Source: CAYNGH01 sp964396845 (GTDB lineage Bacteria; Vulcanimicrobiota; JAJTBE01; CAYNGH01). From it: 46,046 nt of DNA. Of this stretch, positions 1 through 8,213 are shown in pieces. The stretch lies in the NCBI GenBank assembly GCA_964396845.1, contig CAYNGH010000008.1, positions 1-46,046 on the forward strand, written 5' to 3'. The notes under the pieces are model-generated. The model was not told where the DNA came from and made no database searches. It worked only from the letters and a program-made list of their open reading frames with translations. The translations under genes and the position numbers were made by a program. The first letter of the stretch is position 1. Each line of letters starts with the position of its first letter.

Positions 1-2
1 GA

Positions 3-608
3 TCCCAGGCGGAAGTGTCGGTGATTGCCAGTGCTGTGGATGAAGCGGGCAATAAGCCCCAGACCGATGACATGCCTCCCCTGGAACAGCCGGGAGAACA
101 GGGATTATCCTTCAAGTCATTCAAGAGAGATTTGAAGAAACTGCTGGACTCCCCTGTCAGAGAGAATCCCCAACCCCGCCAGGCCAGACCCGGCCAAATA
201 AAGAACAATACAGTAATCCAACGGGAAAGCCAGAAATTTATTGCTCCCAGTGGCGAAAAAACTAAAATCACCAAGGCTGCAGAAATGGAAGGAATCAGAA
301 TCAGTTCCCTCATGCGCCGGCGCAGGTTTTTCAACAACGAATCCCCCATCGACAACGACAGTCTGGAGGTTGGCATGGCCAGTGCCAGCGGGACAATGGT
401 TTACACCTCGGTCACAGCCACAGTCCAGGTTTTATCCCTGATTGCCCTGCTCAATTTCGCCAAGGCACGGTTTCAAGGCGCAGTAATTAATGTCCGCAAG
501 ACCACAAAAAGCTGGAAGGCAATCCTGCCGGAAAACAGAGTCAACAAAAGACCTTCTCCCCTGGAGAGAAAATATCATGACCTGTGGACAGGAAGCCGAA
601 TAAATTAA
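3..608 (+). CDS. 3' part of an Ig-like-domain / membrane protein of unknown function
   Basis: The reading frame is open from the left edge of the window, so the gene starts upstream and only about 200 C-terminal residues are seen. The first residues (VIASAVDEAGN) read like the last strand of a bacterial Ig-like domain, which suggests a larger extracellular or envelope protein. They are followed by a Pro/Gln/Lys-rich linker, a basic patch (LMRRRRFF), and a hydrophobic stretch around TATVQVLSLIALLNF that could be one membrane segment, then a basic tail. A GTG at 15 is available but has no convincing ribosome site. It converges on the TPR gene, 16 bp away. I do not recognise a family; the Ig-like reading is an inference from about ten residues. 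Confidence 0.6.
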   Translation, partial: SQAEVSVIASAVDEAGNKPQTDDMPPLEQPGEQGLSFKSFKRDLKKLLDSPVRENPQPRQARPGQIKNNTVIQRESQKFIAPSGEKTKITKAAEMEGIRISSLMRRRRFFNNESPIDNDSLEVGMASASGTMVYTSVTATVQVLSLIALLNFAKARFQGAVINVRKTTKSWKAILPENRVNKRPSPLERKYHDLWTGSRIN

Positions 609-624
609 CTTTTTAGTGACCGAT

Positions 625-1758
625 TCAGGCAGGAATGGGGTCTGTTTCCCGGAGCCTTGCCCTGGCGGCGGGATCTCCCGGGCTTATATCAAGAGCCTTT
701 CTATATTGGGATCGGGCTTCTTCACTGCGTCCCAGCCGTCGGTACATGTCCCCGAGATAAATATGAAACAGAGTCTTGAGGCTGGGCTGTTTGATGGTAT
801 GAAAAATTATGCAAAGAGGCAGTTTTCCATCGAAGAGGGTCAGAAGTTGTTCCAGAATCTCCGTTGCCTTCCCGGGATCATTGCCCCTTCTCAGTTTGAA
901 GAACTCAAGAACCCCCTGTCGGATTTCCCTGGAAAGAAAGTGAACCCGGAATCCCCGGTTTATCATATCCTGATATTCCCGGTATATCTTATCCATCATC
1001 TCATCATGGGAATCAAACTTGTCAAAATAAACCTCCCGGAGCATCAGCAGATGCTCGCCGAATAACATCAGCTTGAGGTAATGGGGCTGTTTCCATTTCC
1101 AGAAATAATCGAGGGCCAGATCAATATATTTTTCTCCCCGCTCCAGGTTTCCAGTGCGTATATAGAGGATAGCCAGACACAGGCATACATCCACATAATC
1201 GCCAAAAATCTCCACACCGTAGTTCAGGGCATTCTCAAAAGCTCCCCTGCAACGGGTCAGGTTCTGTTCCTGCAGATATGCGGTGGCCTCCACCACACGA
1301 ATCTCACCGTTTTCCGGCTTCAGGCTTATGGCATGGTTCAACAGCTTCCATGCCCGATCCAGGGCATCCTGACGGTCATCCCCGGCAAGTTTTTTCACGG
1401 GAATGCTCCAGAGCCAGGCATCAGCTTCCACCATCACAAAACGATAGTCCCCGGGAAACTTCCTGCGTCCCCGACGGCACAGATCAATGGCTTCTCCCAC
1501 ATTGTAAAGCATCAGCTGGATCTCCGCCTCCCGGTAAAGGTAGTCCGGGTTGTGGGAATCCAATTCTGATGCCCTGGAAAAGGCCACCAGAGCTTCCTTC
1601 AAATCCCCTCGGCTCTCCAGGAGATCCCCGTAAATCTCATAGTAACGGGGAGTTTCCTGCTCCCGGTCAATCATTCCCGCTACCATTTCCAAAGCTTGTC
1701 CCAGTTTGCCTTCTCCGGTCAGACGGCAGATTTCCTGTTCAAAAACTACTCCCGACAT
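625..1758 (-). CDS. TPR-repeat protein, cytosolic, unknown partner
   Basis: 377 residues, without a signal peptide. Helical repeat pairs with TPR spacing are clear at the N-terminus (YYEIYGDLLESRGDLKEALVAFSRASELD) and again at the very C-terminus (YLGDMYRRLGRSEEARSQYRKAL...SPGDP). The middle contains more divergent repeats rich in aromatic residues. TPR proteins are protein-binding scaffolds; no catalytic motif is visible. Two in-frame ATGs exist at 1767 and 1758. The run GGGGGAG lies immediately against the first and 9 bp from the second, so I chose 1758. It follows the CoA-ligase gene by 36 bp on the same strand and is probably co-transcribed with it, but nothing in the sequence links the functions. 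Confidence 0.85.
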   Translation of the reverse strand: MSGVVFEQEICRLTGEGKLGQALEMVAGMIDREQETPRYYEIYGDLLESRGDLKEALVAFSRASELDSHNPDYLYREAEIQLMLYNVGEAIDLCRRGRRKFPGDYRFVMVEADAWLWSIPVKKLAGDDRQDALDRAWKLLNHAISLKPENGEIRVVEATAYLQEQNLTRCRGAFENALNYGVEIFGDYVDVCLCLAILYIRTGNLERGEKYIDLALDYFWKWKQPHYLKLMLFGEHLLMLREVYFDKFDSHDEMMDKIYREYQDMINRGFRVHFLSREIRQGVLEFFKLRRGNDPGKATEILEQLLTLFDGKLPLCIIFHTIKQPSLKTLFHIYLGDMYRRLGRSEEARSQYRKALDISPGDPAARARLRETDPIPA

Positions 1759-1794
1759 ACTTATCATCTCCCCCTAATAAATATTTCCGGAAAG

Positions 1795-3099
1795 TCACAT
1801 CTCTTCCCGGTGATCCCTGAATTTCCGGGGTTTTACCCTTCCCTCGCAAAACCATTTCTCTTCGATATTCTCCCGGGCATCTGATTCCACAAGAACCTTC
1901 AGGTTGACGGCATCCTTCACCCTGCGGACTACTTCCCGATGAACCTTTTCATTCCGGGAATCCACCGTCACCCTCAGGAGGTCGCCCCCGGTATTGTCTT
2001 TTAATACTTCTATAAGATGAGCAGAAACTCCCTCCACCGACATGACCGCTTCTTCAATTTGCTGGGGAAACACCGACTGTCCTTTAATCTTTAGCATTTC
2101 ATCCCGGCGTCCTTCAATGGCCATCACCCGGGGAGAATTCCTCCCGCAGGGACAGGGATCCACCTCCACAGCAGTAATATCACCGGTGCGATAGCGGATC
2201 AGGGGCATGGCTTCCCTTCCCGTCAGAGTCAGCTCAAGTTCGCCGGTTTCTCCTGGAGGCAGAAACCTGCCGGTATCGGGGTCAACCACCCGGGCAATGT
2301 AGTAATCCCAGGGCACATGATGACCGCAACGGGCAGGACATTCCCACAGACCCGTGTTTAATTCCGTCGAACCGAGAATCGAATAGAAGGGGACACCCCA
2401 GATGGCTTCAACCTCCCTTTGCAGGGCTGTGGGTTGCCACCGGTCATGGCGGATGGTGCCTCCGGTGGCGATGATTTGCTTCAGATTTAAATGTCGCCGG
2501 GGGTCAAGGCCCATATCCCCGAGGCTCCGTCCCAGGGAGAGAAAATACTGGGGAATCCCGAATAATATGGTGGGAGAATGATGCTTCATTATTTCCGCCT
2601 GCCGGCGGTGTCCCACAGGCCCGCACCGAAGGGTCAGGCATCCCAGGTGCCGTTGAAACATCTCCACCATCACCCGGGTGGGCTGAAGCAGGTTGTCGCC
2701 GGTGAGGGTAACCTGAACTGTATCGGTGTGGTCAATTCCCAGTCCCAGAGCACCTCTGGCGCAAAGTGTCGCAAAAAAATCCAGATCCCCGCAGGTCATG
2801 GGAAAGTAAACAGCCCTGCCTGTTGTCCCCGAGGTGGGGCATATGTCGATCCATTCATTTCTGGAGGCACAGGTCATCCGGGTGAAATTCTCTGCCACCA
2901 TTTTGCGATCAACGGGGGGAATCGATTCCAAGTCATCCAAAGACCTGATGCATCGGGGTTCAATACCGGCTTCACGATACAATTCCCGGTAAAATGAAGA
3001 GTTTTCCATGACTTGATTCAGGGTGTCTGTCAGATTTTTTGCCTGGATATCCCGGATCCTTTCTGGACTCATCTGTTCAACATTAAAATCGGTATTCAT
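1795..3099 (-). CDS. PaaK-type (phenylacetate-CoA ligase family) AMP-forming CoA ligase
   Basis: 434 residues, the usual length of phenylacetate-CoA ligase family enzymes, which activate an aromatic or other carboxylic acid with ATP and CoA through an acyl-adenylate. The adenylate-forming P-loop TSGTTGRA is near residue 90, the core motif around YSILGSTE precedes a cysteine pattern (CPARCGHH, and later CPCGRNSP) typical of the zinc-binding members, and YRTGDIT is the ribose-binding Asp motif. The C-terminal lid domain follows from IEGRRDEM. The start ATG is preceded by AGGAGA at good spacing. No ring-oxidation (paaABC) genes are nearby, so the substrate cannot be read; amino-acid-derived aryl acids or a biosynthetic role are both possible. 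Probably first gene of an operon with the TPR protein. Confidence 0.88.
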   Translation of the reverse strand: MNTDFNVEQMSPERIRDIQAKNLTDTLNQVMENSSFYRELYREAGIEPRCIRSLDDLESIPPVDRKMVAENFTRMTCASRNEWIDICPTSGTTGRAVYFPMTCGDLDFFATLCARGALGLGIDHTDTVQVTLTGDNLLQPTRVMVEMFQRHLGCLTLRCGPVGHRRQAEIMKHHSPTILFGIPQYFLSLGRSLGDMGLDPRRHLNLKQIIATGGTIRHDRWQPTALQREVEAIWGVPFYSILGSTELNTGLWECPARCGHHVPWDYYIARVVDPDTGRFLPPGETGELELTLTGREAMPLIRYRTGDITAVEVDPCPCGRNSPRVMAIEGRRDEMLKIKGQSVFPQQIEEAVMSVEGVSAHLIEVLKDNTGGDLLRVTVDSRNEKVHREVVRRVKDAVNLKVLVESDARENIEEKWFCEGRVKPRKFRDHREEM

Positions 3100-3238
3100 A
3101 ATTCTCCTGTTTCTTCAACATCAGGACAGATCCTGTGATTTGTCAATTCGAGAAGAAAATAACGAAAAGCCCGGCTCAAACCCCGGAAGATTTCCTTTCA
3201 GCATGGAATAATTCCAGTTAATTTCTGTCAGGTTCCAT

Positions 3239-3433
3239 ATGATGAAAAATCACCTTTGTGAAAGATGCCTGGGCAAAGGTACCATTGACAGGGATTCTGA
3301 ACAGGATGATAATATAAGAAGCAGTCCATCATTCTCCCCTTCCCCTGAGCAGAAAACAGCGCCGGACAGACATGAGGTTTCCTGTCCCATCTGTGGTGGC
3401 ACAGGTTTGCAGGATGGTTATCATACGGCCTGA
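3239..3433 (+). CDS. small protein with a DnaJ-like paired CxxCxGxG zinc motif
   Basis: 64 residues. Two cysteine knuckles, CERCLGKGT near the N-terminus and CPICGGTGL near the C-terminus, match the CxxCxGxG half-sites that pair to bind one zinc in the DnaJ cysteine-rich domain. They are separated by a polar, probably disordered linker. There is no J-domain and no other DnaJ part. The ribosome site is weak (AGG six bases before ATGATG), so expression is less certain than for the neighbours, but the two well-spaced knuckles would be unlikely by chance. It precedes the S41 protease by 67 bp in the same direction. Possible roles are a zinc-dependent adaptor or a thiol-disulfide helper; I infer no specific function. 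Confidence 0.6.
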   Translation: MMKNHLCERCLGKGTIDRDSEQDDNIRSSPSFSPSPEQKTAPDRHEVSCPICGGTGLQDGYHTA

Positions 3434-3500
3434 ATTTTTTAGAGGACAAGGCCCTTGGAAAGGCAAATAATATAAGAAACCATATCAGGAGGTAATATTC

Positions 3501-4958
3501 TTGAACAGTCGCAGTAAAATTATAATACTACTAATGCTGGCAGTATTGACCATCATGCTTTGCCCCCCGGCCGAGGCCCGTATTGTCACCGATGCCAGCG
3601 ATGATTTCGACGAGCTACTTGATGGGATTCTCACAGGATACAGCCGGGAAAACATCCGGGAAAAACTAAACAAAAAATTCCAGTTTGACTACAAGCCTTA
3701 TCTGGATGGGGAAAAAAAGCTGGATTTCTCTCCGGATCAGGCATTATTCCGCCGGCTGTATTTTTATGTGACCCTGAAGTATGTGGAGCCGGTAAAAGAC
3801 GATGCGCTCATAAGCGGAATGTTTGCCGAGGTGGAAAAACTTCTGGATCAGGCCAAGGTGGACACATCAGCCCTGGCAAATGTCCCCCGCTCCAACGCAC
3901 CTATGGATGACATCGTCAAGGCTTACGGCAACAAGGTGGACCCGGACATTCTGCGGTTTGCAGTCATCCGGGGAATGCTGGAGGGCCTAAACGATCCCCA
4001 CACGGTCTTTCTTCTCCCCGACGACTACCAGAGGATGAAGGAATCAATCGCCGGGGGGAATTTTTATGGAATCGGCGTGTTTATCATGCTGGATCCCGAT
4101 AATTACAACTGGCTCACAGTGTCAGAACCCATCGAAGGAACCCCTGCCTTTGATGCCGGCCTGAAACCCGGCGATGTTGTGATAGAGATTGACGGTGAAT
4201 CCACCAAAGGTCAGCCCATAGACGTGGCGGTCACGAAAATCCGGGGCAAGGAGAATACCCGGGTGGTGCTCACAGTGAAACGAAGGGGAGAAGACAAGCC
4301 CATCAAGGTTCCCATCACCAGAGCATTCATCCATGTCAACTCGGTGAAGGCGAATCTCATCAACGACAACATCGGTTATATCAAGCTTCGCACATATGGT
4401 CAGGATTCCGGAGAAGAACTGGACAAGGCTCTGCAGAACCTGAAAAAGAAAGGCGCAAAGGGAATAATCCTGGACATCCGCAACAATGCCGGGGGACTCA
4501 TAGATGCCTCGGTGGATGTCTGCAGCAAGTTTCTGCCCAGGGGAGTGCCTGTGGTTCAGGTGGCAACCCGGAGTGGATCTCCCAGAACATACAGAACCAG
4601 TGGCGGAACTCACCCCAATTATCCCATGGTGATACTGATAAACGAGCTTTCCGCCAGCGCATCAGAAATTACCGCAGGATGTCTCCGGGATCACAAGAGG
4701 GCTGTTCTCATCGGAGAAAAAACCTTCGGCAAAGGCTCAGTTCAGGAACTGATGACCATCCGAACCGATGGTGAAAAGGAAACGGCCCTGAAGATTACAA
4801 TAGCTCAGTTCTATACTCCCAACAAATCCAGAATCAACAAGGTGGGTCTGGAACCGGACATTGTGGTTCCCATGGATCTCCGGGATGCGGGGATTGACCA
4901 ATATGAGAAGGACCTCCAACTGCAAAAAGCGGTAAGCTATCTCAAGGAAAAAATCTGA
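3501..4958 (+). CDS. S41-family C-terminal processing peptidase (CtpA/Tsp-like)
   Basis: 485 residues with an N-terminal signal peptide or anchor (IIILLMLAVLTIML followed by PPAEA), so it acts in the periplasm. A PDZ domain lies around residues 190-260 (GIGVFIML...VSEPIEGTPAFDAGLKPGDVV) and would bind substrate C-termini. The catalytic dyad is clear: Ser386 in ELSASASEI and Lys411 in GEKTFGKGSVQ, with Gln415 four residues on, the same Ser-25-Lys-4-Gln spacing as E. coli Tsp. Such proteases cleave envelope proteins after C-terminal recognition. The start is TTG at 3501, eight bases after AGGAGG; no ATG fits. A hairpin terminator follows, so it is likely monocistronic or the end of a short unit with the zinc-knuckle gene. 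Confidence 0.93.
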   Translation: MNSRSKIIILLMLAVLTIMLCPPAEARIVTDASDDFDELLDGILTGYSRENIREKLNKKFQFDYKPYLDGEKKLDFSPDQALFRRLYFYVTLKYVEPVKDDALISGMFAEVEKLLDQAKVDTSALANVPRSNAPMDDIVKAYGNKVDPDILRFAVIRGMLEGLNDPHTVFLLPDDYQRMKESIAGGNFYGIGVFIMLDPDNYNWLTVSEPIEGTPAFDAGLKPGDVVIEIDGESTKGQPIDVAVTKIRGKENTRVVLTVKRRGEDKPIKVPITRAFIHVNSVKANLINDNIGYIKLRTYGQDSGEELDKALQNLKKKGAKGIILDIRNNAGGLIDASVDVCSKFLPRGVPVVQVATRSGSPRTYRTSGGTHPNYPMVILINELSASASEITAGCLRDHKRAVLIGEKTFGKGSVQELMTIRTDGEKETALKITIAQFYTPNKSRINKVGLEPDIVVPMDLRDAGIDQYEKDLQLQKAVSYLKEKI

Positions 4959-4985
4959 ACAATAGAACATCCCACAGGCAATCAG

Positions 4986-5019
4986 AAAGAGGATGCAGAA
5001 CTTGTGTCCTCTTTTTTTA
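4986..5019 (+). terminator. rho-independent terminator after the S41 protease
   Basis: Inverted repeat AAAGAGGA / TCCTCTTT with a 13-base loop followed by a run of T residues, 27 bp after the stop codon of the S41 protease. Confidence 0.7.
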
Positions 5020-5114
5020 TTATTCCACCTCATTTAATAGAAGGATTTGCCCCTTTGTTCTTTAAGTGATTCCCGAAAAGATTCAGCCCTTTATTTTTGC
5101 AAGGAGGACTTCAG

Positions 5115-6776
5115 ATGAGCAGTACCACAGCCCGGAGCAAACAGCAGTGGCAGGAAACCACCCTGAAAACCGCAGTGGATCGTTTCCCCCCAAGGCTTGC
5201 GAACCCTGAAACCACATCAGGGATAAATATCGATTATCTCTACACACCCGAGGATCTTGCGGGATTCGACTATCAGCAGAAACTTGGGCATCCCGGTGAA
5301 TATCCCTTTACCCGGGGAGTTCAGCCCACCATGTACCGGGGCCGGCTGTGGACCATGCGCCAATATGCCGGGATGGCTGATGCCAAAAAGACCAATGAGA
5401 GATACCTGTATCTCCTGAGCAAGGGAACCACCGGCCTGTCGGTGGCCTTTGACCTGCCCACCCAGATGGGCCTTGACTCCGACGATCCCCGGTGCCTGGG
5501 AGAAGTGGGCCGTGTCGGAGTTGCCATCGACTCGGTGGAGGACATGCGCCTTCTTTTCAACAAGATCCCATTAGATCAGGTCAGCACATCCATGACCATT
5601 AACGCATCCGCAGGGATCCTTCTGGCCATGTATATTGTGGTAGCCCGGGAACAGGGAGTGGAGCAGTCGAAACTCCGGGGTACTGTTCAGAACGACATCC
5701 TGAAAGAATACTGCGCCCGGGGCAATTATGTCTATCCCGTCAATCCCAGCATGCGCCTCACCTGCGATCTTATCCAATATACATCAAGCCACGTTCCCAA
5801 GTGGAATCCCATCTCCATATCAGGGTATCATATCCGGGAGGCAGGATCCTCCGCAGCCCAGGAGATAGCCTTTACCATGTCCAACGCCAGGGCTTATGTG
5901 GAGGCGATGCAGGAGAGGGGAATGAAAGTGGATGATTTTGCCCCCAGGCTTTCATTCTTCTTTAACGCCCACAACAACCTTCTGGAAGAAGTGGCCAAGT
6001 TCCGGGCAGCCCGTCGGATATGGGCCAGAATGATGAAAGAGGAATTCGGAGCCAAGAACGTCAAGTCGATGCATCTTCGATTCCACACCCAGACGGCGGG
6101 ATCCACTCTGACATCCCAACAGCCCATCAACAACGTTGTGCGGGTTGCCATGCAGACCCTGGCAGCGGTGATGGGAGGGACCCAGAGCCTGCATACCAAC
6201 TCCTATGACGAGGCCCTTTGTCTGCCCACGGAAGAATCAGTCACCGTGGCCCTTCGAACCCAGCAAATTGTAGCCCACGAATCAGGCTGCGCCGACACCA
6301 TCGATCCCCTGGCAGGTTCATATTATGTGGAGTCCATGACCGATGCCATCGAAACAGAGGCCCTCAGGATAATGAAAGATGTGACAGATCACGGCGGAGC
6401 TGTCAGAGCCATCGAGGACGGCTACATCCAGCGCTGCATCCATGAGAGCGCTTATTCCTATCAGAAGGAAGTGGAAAAAGGAGATCGCATCGTAGTAGGA
6501 GTTAATAAATTCCAGGTGGATCAGGGCGAAAAATTCGAGGTTATCTCCATGGATCCGGAGATTGAAAGAAACCAGGTGGATCGCCTCCGGGCATTCCGGG
6601 ATTCCAGAGATGCCGGCGCAGTCAGAACCCAGCTGGACAACATTGAAGAAAAGGCAAAAACCGGCGAAAACCTGATGCCCCATTTCATCGATGCGGTATC
6701 CTGCGGAGTCACCGTGGGGGAGATATGCAACCGCCTGCGGGACATATGGGGAGAATATGTGGACCGGGCGCAGTAA
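5115..6776 (+). CDS. methylmalonyl-CoA mutase, catalytic (large) subunit without the B12 domain
   Basis: 553 residues from the ATG at 5115, which has AAGGAGG seven bases upstream. An upstream TTG in frame overlaps the ribosome site and is not used. This is the TIM-barrel half of adenosylcobalamin-dependent acyl-CoA mutases, interconverting succinyl-CoA and methylmalonyl-CoA. Substrate residues fit methylmalonyl-CoA: Tyr74 in TRGVQPTMY, Arg202 in YCARGNYVYP and His239 in SISGYHIREAG align with Tyr89, Arg207 and His244 of the Propionibacterium enzyme; isobutyryl-CoA mutases have Phe and Gln at the first two. The C-terminus stops at IWGEYVDRAQ with no DxHxxG cobalamin domain, so a separate small subunit must be encoded elsewhere. 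No epimerase or MeaB chaperone is beside it. A strong terminator follows. Confidence 0.95.
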   Translation: MSSTTARSKQQWQETTLKTAVDRFPPRLANPETTSGINIDYLYTPEDLAGFDYQQKLGHPGEYPFTRGVQPTMYRGRLWTMRQYAGMADAKKTNERYLYLLSKGTTGLSVAFDLPTQMGLDSDDPRCLGEVGRVGVAIDSVEDMRLLFNKIPLDQVSTSMTINASAGILLAMYIVVAREQGVEQSKLRGTVQNDILKEYCARGNYVYPVNPSMRLTCDLIQYTSSHVPKWNPISISGYHIREAGSSAAQEIAFTMSNARAYVEAMQERGMKVDDFAPRLSFFFNAHNNLLEEVAKFRAARRIWARMMKEEFGAKNVKSMHLRFHTQTAGSTLTSQQPINNVVRVAMQTLAAVMGGTQSLHTNSYDEALCLPTEESVTVALRTQQIVAHESGCADTIDPLAGSYYVESMTDAIETEALRIMKDVTDHGGAVRAIEDGYIQRCIHESAYSYQKEVEKGDRIVVGVNKFQVDQGEKFEVISMDPEIERNQVDRLRAFRDSRDAGAVRTQLDNIEEKAKTGENLMPHFIDAVSCGVTVGEICNRLRDIWGEYVDRAQ

Positions 6777-6808
6777 TAGCAGTAATAATTGATGGTATTT
6801 TTCAATCA

Positions 6809-6837
6809 ACAAGGCCCCTGAAGGGGCCTTGTTTTTA
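6809..6837 (+). terminator. strong rho-independent terminator after methylmalonyl-CoA mutase
   Basis: Near-perfect GC-rich stem (ACAAGGCCCC paired with GGGGCCTTGT, loop of about four bases) followed by five T residues. Confidence 0.9.
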
Positions 6838-6854
6838 TCAAGTATCGGCAATCA

Positions 6855-6871
6855 GTTAACAAATTTGCAAC
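6855..6871 (+). promoter_or_regulatory. candidate activator site, ACAAATTTG family (copy a)
   Basis: GTTAACAAATTTGCAAC resembles the perfect palindrome at 41953. Its centre is about 50 bp upstream of the -10 hexamer TATAAT at 6914. The same arrangement recurs before three other genes of unknown function. Confidence 0.45.
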
Positions 6872-6913
6872 TATATTTAACATTTTTTTAATCAGTATTA
6901 CGATTTTTTATTG

Positions 6914-6919
6914 TATAAT
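6914..6919 (+). promoter_or_regulatory. -10 hexamer of the promoter for the gene at 6966
   Basis: Exact TATAAT, about 47 bases before the start codon. The expected -35 position (around 6891) reads ATCAGT and is poor, as expected for an activator-dependent promoter. Confidence 0.5.
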
Positions 6920-6965
6920 TTTGCCAAGAACACAAAACTTCACAAGAAAGATCAGGAGAAAGATT

Positions 6966-7451
6966 ATGAACACATCATCAATAAACCCGTTGTCACCGGG
7001 CCCAATGGGAATAACGCAGAATTTCTCAAGAACAGTCAAAAAAGACGCTGTCAACACCCCGGAAGATACCGTCATATTGCAAAAGGCAGAATTTGCAGAA
7101 CAATCCTTGAAGCTTATGGGGGATTCGATGAAAATTTTCGACAACAATCCCCAGTTTGATCTTGCGCCGGAAGTAGGTGTCGTGAATGCATTTCAGTTCA
7201 AAGCAAGCTCCCAGGACCCGGAGGTTGAAGTTATCACGAAGTTCAACCCTGAAACTAAACAGCTTATAGAGTATCAGTCCTTCACTCATGACAACAGCAT
7301 GAAAAACCTGGCCCGCTGGGATGAAAACGGCAAGCTGTTCAAGATTCAATGCACCCGCCAGCATGGAGATGTCAGGGAAACCTTGAGGATTGAAAACAAC
7401 AGAACCGACGGTACAATAACCTGGACGCAAACAGTCAGTCAGGGCAGTTAA
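6966..7451 (+). CDS. protein of unknown function, first of a tandem paralogous pair
   Basis: 161 residues from ATG 6966, with AGGAGA six bases upstream. There is no signal peptide or membrane segment. The N-terminal third is polar (MGITQNFSRTVKKD) and leads into a helical region. The C-terminal 95 residues look like antiparallel beta strands (FNPETKQLIEYQSF, WDENGKLFKIQCTRQHG, ENNRTDGTITWTQT). It aligns along its length with the next gene, sharing MGI...FS.T.K, the DL.PE.G turn, PETK, DNS, WD..G.L and TR..G. That makes the two a divergent tandem duplication. I do not recognise a family. Its own promoter carries the ACAAATTTG site and it ends with a hairpin terminator, so it is monocistronic. 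Confidence 0.8.
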   Translation: MNTSSINPLSPGPMGITQNFSRTVKKDAVNTPEDTVILQKAEFAEQSLKLMGDSMKIFDNNPQFDLAPEVGVVNAFQFKASSQDPEVEVITKFNPETKQLIEYQSFTHDNSMKNLARWDENGKLFKIQCTRQHGDVRETLRIENNRTDGTITWTQTVSQGS

Positions 7452-7498
7452 AGTTGATGCCCTCAGGCTGTTAAGGATCCCTGCAAGTTTTAGAAAAG

Positions 7499-7530
7499 AA
7501 AACCCCCGGCAGTCATCATCGGGGGTTTTT
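7499..7530 (+). terminator. rho-independent terminator, identical to the one at 8158
   Basis: Stem AAAACCCCCG / CGGGGGTTTTT with loop GCAGTCATCAT. The 32 bases are identical, loop included, to the terminator after the next gene. Confidence 0.93.
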
Positions 7531-7536
7531 AGTTTT

Positions 7537-7550
7537 GTTTTAACAAATTG
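7537..7550 (+). promoter_or_regulatory. candidate activator site, ACAAATTTG family (copy b)
   Basis: GTTTTAACAAATTG, a partial match to the palindrome at 41953, centred about 48 bp upstream of the -10 hexamer at 7596. It is the weakest of the four copies. Confidence 0.38.
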
Positions 7551-7571
7551 GGCGATTTTTTTTACACTTTC

Positions 7572-7601
7572 TTAACACTACTGATAGGATAGCATGATAA
7601 T
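7572..7601 (+). promoter_or_regulatory. promoter for the gene at 7637
   Basis: TTAACA, an 18-base spacer, then GATAAT. The predicted start of transcription is near 7608, giving a short leader before GGAGG and the ATG. Confidence 0.6.
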
Positions 7602-7636
7602 ATGTAAGTATAAAACTGAAAACTTGGAGGATAAAA

Positions 7637-8113
7637 ATGATCTATTATACATCAACAGAATTAATGGGAATAAAGCGGGATTTTTCCGGAACCATAAAAG
7701 GAAAAGTGGACAACCCCCAGGAGGTATTGACTAAGGGTAAAGTCAGCAAACTGGAGAAACAAACCAAAGATGCAATGGAAAGCTATGTCAAGGCTGACAA
7801 TACAAAGCTTGACCTGATTCCCGAAGCAGGTAAATTTGGAAACGTGATAAGACGGAAAGACGGAATCAACGTATCACAGTATGCGGTATTCTGCCCTGAA
7901 ACAAAAAAGCCCATCAGTTTTGAAGCCACTGCGGAAGATAACAGTGTGAATCTTAAAGCAAGCTGGGACGACTCGGGAAACCTTGCCTCGGTCAACAGTA
8001 CCCGCAAATTTGGAAACAAAACTGAAGCTGTCAATTTCAGCACAACATATGAAAATGGAGAGAAGATAATCAAATTTGAAGAACAGGTTATGATTATCGC
8101 CGATGAAAAATAA
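7637..8113 (+). CDS. protein of unknown function, second of the tandem paralogous pair
   Basis: 158 residues; GGAGG lies six bases before the ATG. Predicted soluble and without a signal peptide. The N-terminus (LMGIKRDFSGTIKGKV) and the beta-rich C-terminus (FCPETKKPISFEATAEDNS, ASWDDSGNLASVNSTRKFG) mirror the gene at 6966. The repeated pattern of strand, turn with DG or ENG, strand suggests a small beta sandwich or sheet. Function unknown. It has its own promoter with the ACAAATT element and its own copy of the same terminator, so the duplicated unit includes regulatory ends as well as coding sequence. Confidence 0.82.
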   Translation: MIYYTSTELMGIKRDFSGTIKGKVDNPQEVLTKGKVSKLEKQTKDAMESYVKADNTKLDLIPEAGKFGNVIRRKDGINVSQYAVFCPETKKPISFEATAEDNSVNLKASWDDSGNLASVNSTRKFGNKTEAVNFSTTYENGEKIIKFEEQVMIIADEK

Positions 8114-8157
8114 CCTCCTATTTTGAATCATCATTAATGTTAATAACTTGAAATGCA

Positions 8158-8189
8158 AAAACCCCCGGCAGTCATCATCGGGGGTTTTT
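8158..8189 (+). terminator. rho-independent terminator, copy of the one at 7499
   Basis: Same 32 bases as 7499-7530. The A-run on the left means it can also terminate minus-strand transcripts from the ankyrin gene that ends at 8214. Confidence 0.93.
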
Positions 8190-8213
8190 GTTTTTATTTG
8201 TTGTTCCCGTGGC

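Noticed and set aside
625..1065. Plus-strand frames opposite the TPR gene (for example 616-1065)
   Set aside because: They lack ribosome sites and domain patterns; the minus-strand TPR periodicity is unambiguous.
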